A DNA stretch of 64,000 bases from Deltaproteobacteria bacterium CG11_big_fil_rev_8_21_14_0_20_45_16 (lineage in GTDB: Bacteria > Bdellovibrionota > UBA2394): NCBI GenBank assembly GCA_002787535.1, contig PCXB01000004.1, positions 34,890 through 98,889 of the forward strand. The letters run 5' to 3'. Position 1 is the first letter of the stretch. Each line of letters opens with the position of its first letter. The translations under genes were made by a program, and so were the position numbers. Under the pieces are notes generated by a model. The model made no database searches. It had not been told where the DNA came from and saw only the letters and a program-made list of their open reading frames with translations. This document shows positions 19,222 to 27,789 of this stretch, one piece after another.

Positions 19222-21078
19222 ATGACGCCCCGGAAGTTCCTTCAAATCTTGATCGGCCTTCTATTTTGGCTTCAAATCCCAAGACTTGAAGCTCAGGTTT
19301 ATTCCGATCTTCCCAGCGCGCCTTGGGTATTAAGGCTGATTCTTCCGACCCCGGAAGGGCGAACCGATTCTGGAGTTCGGTGCGAAATTCTTGCTTCTCC
19401 TGATGCTTCCTTAATAGGGCAAATAGGACATCTAAGTCTCAAGCAAGCAGAGGGGGAGAGCCGTTGGACCGACCACTTATACAATATTCCTCTCAGCCCC
19501 GACGGCATCGATGTTCAAATGGATAAGAGAGCCGAGCACGGCCGTGAACAAGGCCTTATTCAACCAGAACGCCTAGATGGCCTACAAAATGTTAGCCTCC
19601 TCCAGAGTTTGGCTGGAGCTCGTCCCAAAGACGATATGATTGTTCGACTGGATGAAGTGCCCGAGATTCAAAAAACTAATGAAGGTTTTAAAATCATTAT
19701 TTCGCGAGAACCTATTCAGGTCGCCGGACCCGCACGGATTTTTGTTCAGTTTCAAGGGCCCGTAGGAAAAATTGGCTGGTCCAATTCTATCTACACGGCA
19801 GGATATGTTCGTCATTATGATCCGCAAGCCAGAGGTTTCCGTGGTGCCATTGAGTTGATTCGTTTCAATCTAATCGATTCAGATCTAGACGAGGGCAATG
19901 AAAGTGTTGGCCCCCTCTACCGACCTATCGCCACGCTTCGAGGCATTGGGTCCCATCCTTGGAACGAAGGTGGATTTTTTCTCTACGGAAGAAGAGACTC
20001 AGATGGAATTTTTTTCGCTGAAGCTTTGGTCCCCGCCGACTTATATCGCCTGCCTTCCGCGCAAGAGGATCTGCCCCTTCTTGAGTCACAATTGCCCTTC
20101 CGAGATGCGATATGGGAAGACATTGAAGATTTACGCGCTACGGGTGAAATGCTTGAAATTCCATTTGCTATGCCGGCTTGGAATTTACACCAAGGTTCTG
20201 AGTTCCTCCTTCTCCATACGTTTGGTGGAAACTCAGCTTCCCCTCGAACTTTTGGATTTATCGCCGGTCATTCATCCTGGGGAACGGCTCGCGTGGAGCG
20301 CAACCCCTGGACCCATGAGGCCCTACTTGTTCCAACTTACGAACAAGTCTACGCTCACAATTCTCGAGGCATCATTTCGGGCCGTCAGGATGCCGCTGAA
20401 TATTGGGGTAATTTTCAACGGGGCAATGGTTGGTCTCGTGCAGGAACTGATATCGCTTTTCCCTTGCCCATCTTGACGGATCCTTTGCGAATCAAGGGTC
20501 AAAATATTGTTCCTATGGATTGGATTCGCTTTCATCTTTCCGAAATGATGTATCGCTATCGAACAGGCGATGGATCTGGAGTTGCCTTTGTCACCGCGTG
20601 TAGTTCTTGTGCACAAGATTCCAATCAGGCCTTTCTTACGGCGATCGAGGAATTTATCCGTTGGCATAAATCTCAAACTAAAGACTTAGAGCTATCGCCT
20701 CAAGATCGTACGCAAATTGCCTTACTCGAACAACTCGCTTTGGATTATCGACGGGAATTCGGAAGCCAGCATCTGCTACCATTCTTGGGCAATGAACCCA
20801 TTTCAACTGTTGTACGAAATGCGGATTCTAAGACTGAAAAACTAAGGGCTATCTATTGGGGACTGACACGCTATCGAAGTCTTTTTCCGCGGGCTTTCGT
20901 AGATCGAATGTTTGGCGTCTTGAGGCCATTTGCTTTTGGACGAACTCTTATCATCCAAACCGGCTTAATGGCGCTTGATCCTTCGGCTCCTGAGAATCTT
21001 CAACCAAAACCGCCAACGAGCCCGCTAAGCAAGCTTCGTGGATTTTGTAGAAGTCTTTTCGGCGCCCTGGTCAATTAG
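19222..21078 (+). CDS. Exported protein of unknown function (618 aa)
   Basis: The protein starts with a signal peptide (MTPRKFLQILIGLLFWLQIP, then RLEAQ). The rest is soluble, mixed alpha/beta, and rich in Trp, Gly and Arg. A conserved-looking centre (FGFIAGHSSWGTARVERNPW and YAHNSRGIISG) and a small cysteine motif (TACSSCAQDSNQ) suggest a folded catalytic or binding domain, but I recognise no family. The last ~30 residues are basic and Pro-rich. It is the last gene before a convergent pair: its stop overlaps that of the next, also exported, unknown protein by 4 bp. Confidence 0.75.
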   Translation: MTPRKFLQILIGLLFWLQIPRLEAQVYSDLPSAPWVLRLILPTPEGRTDSGVRCEILASPDASLIGQIGHLSLKQAEGESRWTDHLYNIPLSPDGIDVQMDKRAEHGREQGLIQPERLDGLQNVSLLQSLAGARPKDDMIVRLDEVPEIQKTNEGFKIIISREPIQVAGPARIFVQFQGPVGKIGWSNSIYTAGYVRHYDPQARGFRGAIELIRFNLIDSDLDEGNESVGPLYRPIATLRGIGSHPWNEGGFFLYGRRDSDGIFFAEALVPADLYRLPSAQEDLPLLESQLPFRDAIWEDIEDLRATGEMLEIPFAMPAWNLHQGSEFLLLHTFGGNSASPRTFGFIAGHSSWGTARVERNPWTHEALLVPTYEQVYAHNSRGIISGRQDAAEYWGNFQRGNGWSRAGTDIAFPLPILTDPLRIKGQNIVPMDWIRFHLSEMMYRYRTGDGSGVAFVTACSSCAQDSNQAFLTAIEEFIRWHKSQTKDLELSPQDRTQIALLEQLALDYRREFGSQHLLPFLGNEPISTVVRNADSKTEKLRAIYWGLTRYRSLFPRAFVDRMFGVLRPFAFGRTLIIQTGLMALDPSAPENLQPKPPTSPLSKLRGFCRSLFGALVN

Positions 21079-22286
21079 CGCAAGCGGCGCCAAGGAGCGG
21101 CCGCATTGGCCGTTGGGATATCTCCAAATTCTGTGGCCGAAGTCTTTACTCGAAGAATAACTGAGGAAAGACTCTGATCATTTGAATAAGATGGCTCCAA
21201 CCATATGGGGTGCTTAGGATAGTTAAGGTCATCTCCCGCATGAATGAACTGATAAGCGAAGTATCCCGTTGGATCCACTGAGGTAGTGAGTGGAAATGTA
21301 TAAGTCGCAATGATTGAGGCGCAGTTCGCAAGAAGGGCCTGTCGATATCTCCCGAAATAATCGACCGCCCGCTTCTCAAATAACTTAACCGCCTCACTAT
21401 CATCCAAAACTTTGACATCCTCAAAGTAATCTCGAAAGGCTGTGGCGATGGCTGACGCGTTTGCTTGCAAATCTTCCGGCTTTTGAAATCCTATCCGTTT
21501 CGCTCTCAGCCAGTCCATGAGCTCAACAAATCGAAAAGCGAACTTCATATCTTCATTCGAAGGACCAAATCGCCGAGTGAGATAACGAGAAATAAAACTC
21601 ACGGTCGAAAATACACCCCCGCGCCCTAAAGATTCACCCGACTTATCTCTCCACTCAACATCCACCCAAAACAAATCTTCATCCATTCCGTTAGGCTTCC
21701 CAACCGACCAATAAAAATTCATTTGAGGAGTCAAACCCGGCGATGATTTCTCGATGCGAGCTCCAATAAAATCTGGAAGCTTTGTATTTGAAGTCGAGCT
21801 GCCCCAAATCTCAATCTGATCGATGGACTGAGTAGAGCCAGATTCCAAAGAGTCTACAACGATTCTTTGGGTGTCGTCAGGATGCGGCATTTTAAAGTCC
21901 GTTGGAGATTTTCGGATCATCCAAAATTCCATGATCGAATCATCCAGATCTTTACTCGGAAATCTCAAAAATAAAGTCTTGTTATCGATCTCGGCATTCA
22001 GAATATAGTTTGCGCTTCTGTCTGGAGCAACCAAAAGGGCCAAGGCCCTTTGTTGTTTACTGTGACCTTTGTAACGAGGATTTCTTGAGAACAGCCACTG
22101 ATCGTAGGTTGGATTATCCACACGAATAATCTGAAGCTGCCAAGAGTTGGACGAAGGGGTTTGAATGGCGATATCCAAAACCGAAATCGTACCAAATACC
22201 TCTTCGGCTTCAGCTCGCGATGTTACGGGAGGGGCTAGTAGATCTCCTCCCAATAACATTACGAATAATAGTGGTGATAACAACAC
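21075..22286 (-). CDS. Exported protein of unknown function (403 aa)
   Basis: The GTG at 22286 gives a signal peptide (residues ~1-26, ending near TSRAEA) and a soluble, Trp- and aromatic-rich mature protein. No catalytic motif or known domain was recognised. It lies 11 bases downstream of a small exported cysteine-rich reading frame on the same strand and probably shares its transcript. The ribosome binding site (AGAGAAAG) is modest. Its 3' end overlaps the convergent 618-residue exported protein by 4 bp. Confidence 0.7.
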   Translation of the reverse strand: MLLSPLLFVMLLGGDLLAPPVTSRAEAEEVFGTISVLDIAIQTPSSNSWQLQIIRVDNPTYDQWLFSRNPRYKGHSKQQRALALLVAPDRSANYILNAEIDNKTLFLRFPSKDLDDSIMEFWMIRKSPTDFKMPHPDDTQRIVVDSLESGSTQSIDQIEIWGSSTSNTKLPDFIGARIEKSSPGLTPQMNFYWSVGKPNGMDEDLFWVDVEWRDKSGESLGRGGVFSTVSFISRYLTRRFGPSNEDMKFAFRFVELMDWLRAKRIGFQKPEDLQANASAIATAFRDYFEDVKVLDDSEAVKLFEKRAVDYFGRYRQALLANCASIIATYTFPLTTSVDPTGYFAYQFIHAGDDLNYPKHPIWLEPSYSNDQSLSSVILRVKTSATEFGDIPTANAAAPWRRLR

Positions 22287-22297
22287 GAAGACTTTCT

Positions 22298-22507
22298 CTA
22301 GTCACAAGCATTCGAATTTGATTTGCACCAATCGAAAGCGTCTACTTCGCAGAAGTCCCCGGTTCTGGTTTGGCAAGTGTCTTTGGTTTGGCCTTTTTGA
22401 CAACATTCGTTGTTAGCCGGACAATTTTCATCCATGGTCATCTGAAAAACAGTATTCATGATTTGATTGGCTTCACCAAAAGCCCGCGCATAGACTCGCT
22501 CGGCTTC
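22298..22507 (-). other. In-frame continuation beyond the amber codon, cysteine-rich
   Basis: Directly after the TAG the same frame continues (EAERVYARAFGEANQIM...) to a second TAG at 22298-22300. It encodes about 69 residues with seven cysteines, including NECCQKG and FCEVDAFDWCK. Such a composition would suit the disulfide-bonded C-terminal domain of an exported protein. The full frame 22849-22298 would be 184 codons. This is either the 3' part of a pseudogene, a readthrough extension, or a sequence error at one base. Confidence 0.5.
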
Positions 22508-22849
22508 CTAGGCCGTTTGATCTTGAAAGCTAAAAGGATCCGCGGGAAAAGGAAAATTTACAAATGTTTGACGGCCAGGGTAAGCCAGATCGTTAAAGCC
22601 ACTCAGTATGGGGCATTTTCCTTGCGAGTTTGACCGCTGAAGTCGAAGTTGAACGCCCGGCCATTGAGCAATTACCTTAAATGGTACTAATTTATCGAAC
22701 TGGCCAATTGCCGCAAAATAATTGGCCGCCCACTGATAGCGTGAATTGGCCGTGTTTTGATTCGACGATTCGTTTTCAGGGCGCTGAGAAAAGCCTGCGA
22801 ATGATATAAGTGCAAATAAAATAGTAAGTATGAGGGGTGAACGTTTCAT
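22508..22849 (-). CDS. Small exported protein, ends at an in-frame amber codon
   Basis: The ATG at 22849 follows a strong AAGGAG site. It opens a 113-codon frame with a clear signal peptide (MKRSPLILTILFALISFAGF, then SQ) and a soluble mature part without a recognised domain. The frame stops at a TAG (22508-22510) but then stays open for about 69 further codons in the same frame, in coding-like sequence (see the next entry). The product may therefore be truncated, or the stop may be read through, or the base may be wrong. Confidence 0.6.
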   Translation of the reverse strand: MKRSPLILTILFALISFAGFSQRPENESSNQNTANSRYQWAANYFAAIGQFDKLVPFKVIAQWPGVQLRLQRSNSQGKCPILSGFNDLAYPGRQTFVNFPFPADPFSFQDQTA

Positions 22850-22875
22850 AAGTAATCTCCTTCGTTTATAAATTT

Positions 22876-22899
22876 GAAATTCAAATCGAAATTCAAATT
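22876..22899. repeat. Two tandem 12-bp AT-rich repeats upstream of the small exported gene
   Basis: GAAATTCAAATC and GAAATTCAAATT are adjacent and differ only in the last base. The left copy also takes part in the dyad ATTTGA-AAT-TCAAAT. They lie just upstream of the ribosome binding site of the minus-strand exported gene, where a promoter or operator would be expected. Confidence 0.45.
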
Positions 22900-23011
22900 C
22901 GAGTTGATGTTCACTTAAGCCCCATGACTTAGTGTGTCAATTTCGCTGGGGCACGATGTTTGCGTTTGCTGGGCGTTTGTGAAACGAGGAAATTGCTCAT
23001 AATCCAGACAC

Positions 23012-23374
23012 TTGCATTTGTTTCGAAATGAATGCAACTTTGCAGGCAAGGTGGACCTTGAAAAGCATTCGACTGAAGCAGAATACATCGTTGGCAATGA
23101 ACTTGAACTGAAGGAGCTCGACTCAGCGATTAATTTGGAATCAAAAAATGGCGTTACCGTTCTCCTTAACGCGCGAGCCTTCCAAACCTCTACTGGGGAA
23201 CAGCGAATTCATGCGAAGGTAACGGTAACAGGCACTGAACAAGCCGCTCAAGTTCCACCACTCGCGATAAATCTACCCCTTGATACAACAGGATTTACCT
23301 ATTCAGGTGCTTGTGATGATCCTAGTGATGTAGGAACGTATTCCGTTCACCTTGCAATTAGGGATACGGACTAA
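23012..23374 (+). CDS. Possible small hypothetical protein or gene remnant
   Basis: A frame of up to 120 codons begins with TTG and has no ribosome binding site or signal peptide. An internal GTG (about codon 15) is the only other plausible start. The last ~75 residues (NGVTVLLNARAFQ, a VTVTG strand, PLDTTGFTYSGACDDPSDVG) look like a folded, beta-rich exported domain. This suggests the remains of a longer gene that lost its 5' end. It ends 3 bases from the convergent dusB. No family is recognised. Confidence 0.35.
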   Translation: MHLFRNECNFAGKVDLEKHSTEAEYIVGNELELKELDSAINLESKNGVTVLLNARAFQTSTGEQRIHAKVTVTGTEQAAQVPPLAINLPLDTTGFTYSGACDDPSDVGTYSVHLAIRDTD

Positions 23375-23377
23375 AGA

Positions 23378-24397
23378 TTATCCATGCCCACCCATCAAAA
23401 AATCCTCTTTAAGAAATTCGAAGTCCCGCCCCTCTAGATGCGTCTCAAAAAACTCACGGCCATAAACCCAGACTTCTTCAAAACTTGTAAGTGAAAAGGT
23501 TTTTTGACGAAATTCTTTGCAATGAGGAAATCCGGCGGAATACCAAATCAAAAATTTCTTCGATTGCAATAAGGCTGATCGAGCATTGCTTCGCATTTCC
23601 AAAAGCTTCTTTTGCAGATCCATCAGTGCGAAATACTCGTCGGCTGTGGCGATGGCGTATGAGCCCGTGCGCAAGAGTTCGCGAGCCTGACGGAAAATAA
23701 ATGGATTACGGAGCGCTCCCCTTCCAATCATAACGGCATCCACGGCATAAGTTTTCAATCTCTCGACCGCTTTTTCCGGCGTATTGATATCCCCGTTACC
23801 TAAAATCGGAATCTTAACCTTAGATTTGATATTTCCGATTAATTCCCAGTCTGCCTCACCCGAATAGCCCTGCGCTCGCGTACGCGCATGGATTGCCACC
23901 CACGTAATGCCGACATCCTCAGCCACGCGAACAACCTCTAAGGCATTGACACTTTCGGCATTCCATCCCGAGCGAATCTTTATCGTTACCGGAAATTTGA
24001 CGGCCCTGACCATGGCCGATAAGACTTTGCCCAATTCAACGGGGTTTCGGCACATCACACTCCCTGCGCCCTTTTTAACAATTTTACTCACGGGGCAGCC
24101 CAAATTAAGATCCACAAAATCCGCTCCCAGCTTCTCTATATATTGAGCTGCCTTTACTAGGAGCTCGGAGCGCTCACTGAAGATCTGCAAACCAACCGGC
24201 CTCTCTCCCTCACGAAATTCCAAAAGTTCTCGAGTGCGCCCACTATCGTATTCAAGGCCGTTGGCCGACGCCAATTCGGATACCACTACCGAAGCCCCTA
24301 CCCGTCTCATAAGCTGCCGAAACGGGCTATTGGTGATCCCCGCCATGGGGGCCAAGACAAAAGGCGTCTCCAGCTCAAAAGGCCCAAGATTATGCAT
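23378..24397 (-). CDS. dusB: tRNA-dihydrouridine synthase (DusB type)
   Basis: The 339-residue FMN enzyme reduces specific uridines to dihydrouridine in tRNA. Motifs include the N-terminal FVLAPMAGITNSPFR, the catalytic-cysteine block DLNLGCPVSKIVKKGAGS, KIRSGW and the FMN-phosphate segment GNGDI...VMIGRGALRNP. Length and motif spacing fit DusB. It is divergent from fabD (103 bases between starts) and convergent with a doubtful small frame. The exact Dus subtype rests on overall similarity. Confidence 0.92.
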   Translation of the reverse strand: MHNLGPFELETPFVLAPMAGITNSPFRQLMRRVGASVVVSELASANGLEYDSGRTRELLEFREGERPVGLQIFSERSELLVKAAQYIEKLGADFVDLNLGCPVSKIVKKGAGSVMCRNPVELGKVLSAMVRAVKFPVTIKIRSGWNAESVNALEVVRVAEDVGITWVAIHARTRAQGYSGEADWELIGNIKSKVKIPILGNGDINTPEKAVERLKTYAVDAVMIGRGALRNPFIFRQARELLRTGSYAIATADEYFALMDLQKKLLEMRSNARSALLQSKKFLIWYSAGFPHCKEFRQKTFSLTSFEEVWVYGREFFETHLEGRDFEFLKEDFLMGGHG

Positions 24398-24500
24398 TAT
24401 GGGGCCTTACCTATCATAGATAGCCAAATTTCCCAGCCTTTTCATTTTCAGGTGATAAGCTCTTGAGTCGTCAAGATCTTGGAGTAAAAGTCTCTTCAAT

Positions 24501-25469
24501 ATGATGATGGTTCCCTCTTCCTTTAGTTCAAAAAAATTAGGTTTTGTTTTTCCCGGACAGGGCTCACAAAGCGTTGGGATGGGCTTTGAGTTAGCCGAAA
24601 GATTTGGGGACTTTCAAAAAATCTATGGCCAGTGCCTCCAAGAAGCTGACGATACTCTAGGTTTTAATCTCTCAAAGCTAATGAGGAATGGGCCAGCCGA
24701 TGAATTGAAGCTTACCCCAATCACTCAACCTGCCCTCCTATGCCTAAGCACAGCTCTTGGTGGGTGGCTTAAGGCCAATGATATTAAGGCCGATATTTGC
24801 ATGGGCCATTCGCTTGGTGAGTATTCGGCACTTGTGCATGCCGAATCACTTTCTTATTCGGACGCGCTCCGCATCGTTCACGCTCGAGGAGAATTTATGA
24901 ACGAAGCTGTCCCGGCGGGACTTGGCGGAATGGCCGCTCTGGTTGGCGCCTCCATCGATGACGCTCGCGCCATTTGCCAGGCTGTTGCGACGAAGGATTT
25001 AGTTCTCGAACCATCCGTCATCAATTCTCCTGGTCAGATCGTTATATCGGGACATAGCAAAGCCATCGACCTTGCGGAAGAAAAAATTCAGAATCTGGGC
25101 ATTCGAAAGATTGTTAAGTTGGAAGTTTCAGGACCCTTTCACTGTTCGCTTTTGAAATCAGCCGGTGAAAAACTTGGCGAACTGTTGGCAGGCGTTTCGG
25201 TAAAAGCGCCTTCGGTTCCGGTCGTGTTCAATACAACCGGCAAACCCGAGACCGATCCGAAACATATAGTACAAAATCTTATCCACCAGGTTTCTCGAAC
25301 CGTACTTTGGGCTGACTGCATTCACTATGCGTCGGATGAGACTGGAATTAATGACTTTATTGAGCTTGGTTCGGGAAAGGTTTTGACAGGCCTCATTCGA
25401 AAGATCCTTCCCGATGCCCGATGCACGCCACTCGAAGGCCTGCAAAAACTGGAGCTTATAGCAGCCTAG
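24501..25469 (+). CDS. fabD: Malonyl-CoA:ACP transacylase
   Basis: FabD moves the malonyl group from CoA to acyl carrier protein, starting fatty-acid elongation. The 322-residue product shows FVFPGQGSQSVGMG near the N-terminus, the catalytic serine in GHSLGEYSALV (Ser104) and the catalytic histidine in VSGPFHCSLL, all in the usual order. Two further ATG codons follow the first one, so the start may shift by a residue or two. It is not in a fab cluster here. It is followed 64 bases later by miaB on the same strand. Confidence 0.95.
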   Translation: MMMVPSSFSSKKLGFVFPGQGSQSVGMGFELAERFGDFQKIYGQCLQEADDTLGFNLSKLMRNGPADELKLTPITQPALLCLSTALGGWLKANDIKADICMGHSLGEYSALVHAESLSYSDALRIVHARGEFMNEAVPAGLGGMAALVGASIDDARAICQAVATKDLVLEPSVINSPGQIVISGHSKAIDLAEEKIQNLGIRKIVKLEVSGPFHCSLLKSAGEKLGELLAGVSVKAPSVPVVFNTTGKPETDPKHIVQNLIHQVSRTVLWADCIHYASDETGINDFIELGSGKVLTGLIRKILPDARCTPLEGLQKLELIAA

Positions 25470-25533
25470 ATTCGTTTTTAAAGCCGTCTTGAGCTCCAAA
25501 GACCTATTTGCTAGCTTTCGGTAGAGCTTCAAT

Positions 25534-26886
25534 ATGAAAAAAGTCTTTATACAGACCTATGGCTGCCAAATGAATGAATACGACAGCCAACAAATGCTTC
25601 AGGTTCTTAGCGCCAAGGGCTTTGAAAAAACTACGCGACCGGAAGAGGCTCAACTTTTGCTGATTAACTCCTGCGCCGTTCGTGAAAAATCCGAAGTAAA
25701 AGCACTAAGCTTTTTAGGACGAATAGCCAAACTTAAGAAAACCGATCCTAGCAAAGTCATTGGCTTTGGTGGATGCGTCGGCCAAACCGAAGGCCCCAAG
25801 CTCCTGAAACGTCATTCGTTCTTGGACTTTGCTTTCGGCACAAATAATTATCGTGAACTTCCTCAAATGATCGAAGACTTTGAACATCGATGGGCCGATA
25901 CAAGTGCCGACGATGAACGGGATACCTTACTACCAAGTTTTCGGCCGGACTCTAAAAGCCAAGCCTTTATTACAATTACCAATGGGTGCGATAAATTTTG
26001 TTCCTATTGCATCGTCCCCTTTACACGTGGTCGCGAACTGAGTCGCATGCCCGAAGAAATTGTAGCCGAAGCGGAGATCCTCGTGCAGAGAGGCGTTTCG
26101 GAGATCATGTTGCTTGGGCAGAATGTAAATTCTTATTGGGGCAAAAATCAAAGTGGACGATACACCAAACTTCATGAGCTTCTTCATATTTTTCAGAAAG
26201 AAAGTGAAGGTGGAAAACTTTCGGGCCTCAAACGTCTGCGCTATACAACCTCCCATCCACGAGACTTCGACGAAGATCTCGCAAGAGACTTTCGAGACCT
26301 TGAGATTTTGTGTGAATATCTTCACCTGCCATTTCAAGCAGGCTCGGACGCCGTCCTTAAACGAATGCGACGATTTTATAGGATTGATTCCTATTTGAGA
26401 AAATTGGAAAAACTTCGAGAGTATTCACCAGATATCGCCCTCTCGACAGATATCATCGTGGGATTTCCAGGCGAAACTCGAGAGGATTTTCAAAAGACTT
26501 TGGATGTGCTCCGACAAGTAGAGTTTGATAATGCCTATTATTTTAAATACAGCGCACGCCCGTACACACGTTCGGAACAAATGGAAGATGATGTTTCGCC
26601 TGAAGAGAAAACAGAGCGCATCCAGGCCCTGAAGGAATTACAGCGCTCAATAAGTCGAAAAAAATATCGCGAAGATATTGGTCGTAAGGTTGAAATCATG
26701 CTGGAAGGACCCTCGCGCACGAAGTCTCATCTCTGGACAGGACGGACACGTGGCAATCGTCTTGTTCACCTGCCCAAGGAAGATACGTTTGCAAACGGTG
26801 ATATCCTTTGGGCCGAAATTTTGGATGCCACTCATTGCTGGCTCGATGGGCGGCGTCTCGATCTTCCACGAGCGATAGTTGCTTGA
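25534..26886 (+). CDS. miaB: tRNA-2-methylthio-N6-isopentenyladenosine synthase
   Basis: The 450-residue radical-SAM methylthiotransferase modifies A37 in tRNAs reading UNN codons. The N-terminal UPF0004 domain shows the three auxiliary-cluster cysteines (Cys11 in YGCQMN, Cys47, Cys81 in GGCVGQTEG). The radical-SAM motif CDKFCSYC (Cys152, 156, 159) follows, with the YCIVPFTRGRE block typical of MiaB. The last ~65 residues form a TRAM-like RNA-binding domain. The stop codon overlaps the TTG start of the VanZ-like gene (TTGA), so the two are probably coupled. Confidence 0.95.
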   Translation: MKKVFIQTYGCQMNEYDSQQMLQVLSAKGFEKTTRPEEAQLLLINSCAVREKSEVKALSFLGRIAKLKKTDPSKVIGFGGCVGQTEGPKLLKRHSFLDFAFGTNNYRELPQMIEDFEHRWADTSADDERDTLLPSFRPDSKSQAFITITNGCDKFCSYCIVPFTRGRELSRMPEEIVAEAEILVQRGVSEIMLLGQNVNSYWGKNQSGRYTKLHELLHIFQKESEGGKLSGLKRLRYTTSHPRDFDEDLARDFRDLEILCEYLHLPFQAGSDAVLKRMRRFYRIDSYLRKLEKLREYSPDIALSTDIIVGFPGETREDFQKTLDVLRQVEFDNAYYFKYSARPYTRSEQMEDDVSPEEKTERIQALKELQRSISRKKYREDIGRKVEIMLEGPSRTKSHLWTGRTRGNRLVHLPKEDTFANGDILWAEILDATHCWLDGRRLDLPRAIVA

Positions 26887-27320
26887 GACTTAAAAGCATA
26901 ATCCGTTATTGGTCGCCAGTTGCCTTTCAGGCGAGCATAATTTTTTACCTCTCCTCGATCCCGCAAAACAACCTGCCTCATTTTGAGTTTTTTATGCTCG
27001 ATAAGGTTGTTCACTTTATTCTTTTTTTGTTTCTTGGACTCTTTACCATGCGACTATTGGTTAACTTTACGCGATGGCGACATCGTCGAAAAATTGTTTG
27101 GGTGGCCGTGGCAATGGCAAGCCTCTATGGATTCATGGATGAATTTCACCAGATGTTTACGCCAGGTCGGGGGGTTGAATTGGGAGATTTTTTGGCGGAT
27201 TGTATGGGAGCCACCGTGGGGGCTCATTTGATCGATGTCTATTTGAGTTTAAGAGCGCGCTGGACGAAGAGACAAAACTTGCCGGAAAATCTCAGTCGAG
27301 GGAAGATAAGCCGTGGGTAA
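26883..27320 (+). CDS. VanZ-like membrane protein
   Basis: Starting at the TTG that overlaps the miaB stop gives 145 residues. Longer readings run inside miaB and are unlikely. The family pattern is visible: an N-terminal membrane segment, DKVVHFILFLFLGLFTMRLL, then YGFMDEFHQMFTPGRGVELG followed by DFLADCMGATVGA. This is the DE-hQ-F-pgR block of VanZ-like proteins. It should have about four membrane spans. Function is unknown; the family is named after a teicoplanin-resistance accessory protein, which says little about the role here. Its 3' end overlaps the next gene by 8 bp. Confidence 0.85.
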   Translation: MRLKSIIRYWSPVAFQASIIFYLSSIPQNNLPHFEFFMLDKVVHFILFLFLGLFTMRLLVNFTRWRHRRKIVWVAVAMASLYGFMDEFHQMFTPGRGVELGDFLADCMGATVGAHLIDVYLSLRARWTKRQNLPENLSRGKISRG

Positions 27321-27789
27321 GTTCACCAGTTTAGAAAAGTGCTGTCTTACGAAAGATTGGCGAATAGAAGAGCGAGCCGCTCTGGCTCACTATCTTGAGA
27401 AACAAGAACTTACAAAAAATGAACCCTTATTTATTGAGGACCATAGCGAACGAAAACTTTATATTATCGACAGTGGCCTTGTTTCTGTCTCCTTGGGATT
27501 TATGACAGTGGAAATGGGCCCTGGTCAGTCGCTCGGCGAATTTTCACTTTTTCAAGACACCAAGAAAAAAACAACGGCTATCGCCTTGGAAGATTGTAGC
27601 TTTTGGGTTCTTACACTCGAAAGATGGGAACTCGTCAAAGAAGAGGTGCCTGATGTCGCCGCGAAGCTCACACAGAGTATTAATCAGAAAATGGCCAATT
27701 TGTTGGAAATCTCTCAGTTGCCGCCAAGAGTTTCAGAGATGATTACGGGCCGAAGTTTCCATGATACCGAGGTCCATCGGCAAATCTGA
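27313..27789 (+). CDS. Stand-alone cyclic-nucleotide-binding-like domain protein
   Basis: The 158-residue product is essentially one CRP-type ligand-binding domain: FIEDHSERKLYIIDSGLVSV, then a GQSLGEFSLFQ motif equivalent to the phosphate-binding cassette, and a C-terminal helix. There is no helix-turn-helix, so it is not a transcription factor by itself. The cassette lacks the canonical RTA-type arginine, so cNMP binding is doubtful. It may be a partner or anti-factor domain. Its 3' end overlaps lipB on the other strand by 57 bp. Confidence 0.75.
   Translation: MGKFTSLEKCCLTKDWRIEERAALAHYLEKQELTKNEPLFIEDHSERKLYIIDSGLVSVSLGFMTVEMGPGQSLGEFSLFQDTKKKTTAIALEDCSFWVLTLERWELVKEEVPDVAAKLTQSINQKMANLLEISQLPPRVSEMITGRSFHDTEVHRQI

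Noticed and set aside
19898..20476. 192-codon frame inside the 618-residue exported protein gene
   Set aside because: Same strand but another frame of a signal-peptide gene with better coding character; no start signal and no family.
22508..22510. Amber codon as a pyrrolysine site
   Set aside because: No pyl genes or other support in the window, and a single stop is better explained by mutation, error or readthrough.
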